NCBI RefSeq assembly: GCF_017873135.1
Contig: NZ_JAGGJV010000001.1
Span: 310,001-374,000 of the forward strand
Length of the DNA stretch: 64,000 nucleotides
Direction: 5' to 3'
From: Rhizobium herbae
Lineage (GTDB): Bacteria > Pseudomonadota > Alphaproteobacteria > Rhizobiales > Rhizobiaceae
This document shows positions 62,997-64,000 of the stretch, one piece after another (within the stretch, counting starts at the first letter, position 1; each line of letters begins with the position of its first letter). The notes under the pieces were generated by a model. That model worked only from the letters and a program-made list of their open reading frames with translations, did no database searches and was not told where the DNA came from. Made by a program: the position numbers and the translations under genes.

Positions 62997-64000
62997 TCAG
63001 ATCACCAGATTGGCGAGAATCTCGTTGTCGGTAATATCCTGATAGCGTAGCCCCGCCGCATCGAACGCTGCTTTCAGCCGGGGAAAATTCTCCGGATGCT
63101 TGGTTTCGATGCCGATCAGGATCGAGCCGAAGTTGCGTGCCGATTTCTTCAGGTATTCGAAGCGGGCGATATCGTCCTCTTCGCCCAGCAGGCCGAGGAA
63201 GTCCTTGAGAGCGCCCGGGCGCTGCGCCATGCGCAGGATGAAGTATTTCTTCAGTCCCGCATGCCGCATGGCCCTTTCCTTGACATCCGGCAGGCGTTCG
63301 AAATCGAAGTTACCGCCGGAGACGACGGCGACGACAGTCTTTCCCTCAAGAGCCTCGCGCCCCAGCATTTCGAGCGCAGTGATCGACAACGCGCCTGCCG
63401 GCTCGAGCACGACGCCTTCGACATTGAGCATATCGGTGATCGTCACGCAGATGGCATTTTCCGCCAAAAGCAGCACCTGATCCGTTGAAAAGTGCCTGAG
63501 TGCCGCAAAGTTGAGATCGCCGATCCGCCCGACCGCGGCGCCATCGACAAAATTGTCGATCTGGTCGAGTGTCACCACGGAGCCTGTCTCCAGGCTGCGG
63601 CGCAGGCTCGGTGCGCCCTCCGGTTCGCAGAAGATGAAAGCTTCTGGCCGGACCACGTCCTTCAGATAGCCGGTCATGCCGGCGGAAAGCCCGCCGCCTC
63701 CCACCGGCATGATGATCAGATCGGGAACCGTGCCTTCCGGCAATTGCGCGACGATTTCGGCGGCAACCGTCGCCTGGCCCTCGATGATATCGGCATGGTC
63801 GAAAGGCGGCACCATGACGCCGTCGATCCGCTCCACATGCTCGCGTGCCGCCTGATAGCACTGGTCGAAGAAGTCACCGACAAGCTTGATGCTGATGAAC
63901 TCGCCGCCGAACATCCGCGTCTTGTCGATCTTCTGCTGCGGCGTCGTCACCGGCATGAAGACGACGCCGGGCACGCCAAAGTGCCGGCAGACGAAGGCAA
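62997..64000 (-). CDS. ilvA: Threonine ammonia-lyase (5' end outside window)
   Basis: The frame continues beyond the right edge (F-V-C-R-H-F-G-V-P-G-V-V-F-M-P). PLP-fold blocks: M-P-V-G-G-G-G-L and V-S-G-G-N. The C-terminal ACT-like part (F-I-L-R-M-A-Q-R-P-G-A-L) fits threonine dehydratase, the first step of isoleucine synthesis. Only the C-terminal part is seen. Confidence 0.88.
   Translation of the reverse strand, partial: AFVCRHFGVPGVVFMPVTTPQQKIDKTRMFGGEFISIKLVGDFFDQCYQAAREHVERIDGVMVPPFDHADIIEGQATVAAEIVAQLPEGTVPDLIIMPVGGGGLSAGMTGYLKDVVRPEAFIFCEPEGAPSLRRSLETGSVVTLDQIDNFVDGAAVGRIGDLNFAALRHFSTDQVLLLAENAICVTITDMLNVEGVVLEPAGALSITALEMLGREALEGKTVVAVVSGGNFDFERLPDVKERAMRHAGLKKYFILRMAQRPGALKDFLGLLGEEDDIARFEYLKKSARNFGSILIGIETKHPENFPRLKAAFDAAGLRYQDITDNEILANLVI

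Noticed and set aside
1-64000. CRISPR arrays or insertion sequences
   Set aside because: No regularly spaced repeats and no transposase-like protein were seen anywhere in the window.

Overview
The window is GC-rich chromosomal DNA from an alphaproteobacterium, most likely a member of the Rhizobiaceae. Three things point there: the gene families and their order (ppi-queA-tgt, tatD-metG-holB-tmk-dac-rlpA), a LexA box of the direct-repeat type GTTC-N7-GTTC upstream of lexA, and ECF-type TGATCC promoter motifs. The assignment is from protein recognition only; no search was run.

Layout. 1-13676: housekeeping genes for tRNA queuosine modification (queA, tgt), purine synthesis (purC), a leftward operon rlpA/dac/tmk/holB, and metG/tatD/MBL hydrolase. 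14247-14336: tRNA-Ser(TGA), the attachment site of an integrated element that ends at a 14-bp copy of the tRNA 3' end at 32894-32907. The ~18.6 kb element carries a leftward tyrosine integrase at its right end, a chain of six ATGA-overlapping small regulatory/replication genes at its left end, and a head-neck-terminase module (portal, protease, capsid, HNH, tail tube, connectors, TerS, TerL, tape measure). It has no recognisable lysis, tail-tip, fibre or CI-type repressor gene, so it looks like a capsid-encoding satellite or a stripped prophage. Between the structural genes and the integrase lies a leftward four-gene accessory operon: a DprA/SLOG protein, a ComF-like phosphoribosyltransferase and two small unknowns. 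This is the best candidate in the window for an undescribed conflict or defence system.

33103-42638: accessory metabolic and transport genes. These are a LysR/tautomerase/cupin/DUF4865 cluster with an operator-like repeat, and an ABC importer divergent from a calcineurin-type phosphoesterase, a PHP phosphatase and a TetR regulator, with a perfect palindrome in the divergent promoter. 42916-44682: tRNA-Cys, lexA with its SOS box, a small membrane protein and tRNA-Asn.

44852-54288: after a LysE exporter comes a photo-oxidative-stress-like locus: photolyase, FAD oxidoreductase, DUF1365, cyclopropane-fatty-acid synthase-like methyltransferase, MFS, an SMR pair, an SDR and a ChrR-like protein. 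Both the photolyase operon and chrR have a TGATCC-N16-CGTA promoter motif, as in the RpoE-ChrR singlet-oxygen regulon of Rhodobacter. Here ChrR has no adjacent sigma factor, and its anti-sigma domain has lost the zinc cysteines while its cupin metal ligands remain.

54601-64000: sulfur and amino-acid metabolism and general genes: cysteine synthase, an AlaX editing protein, mercaptopyruvate sulfurtransferase, GNAT, DUF1203, alanine dehydrogenase divergent from an Lrp regulator, a membrane diguanylate cyclase, a HlyU-like protein, an alpha/beta hydrolase and a partial threonine dehydratase at the right edge.
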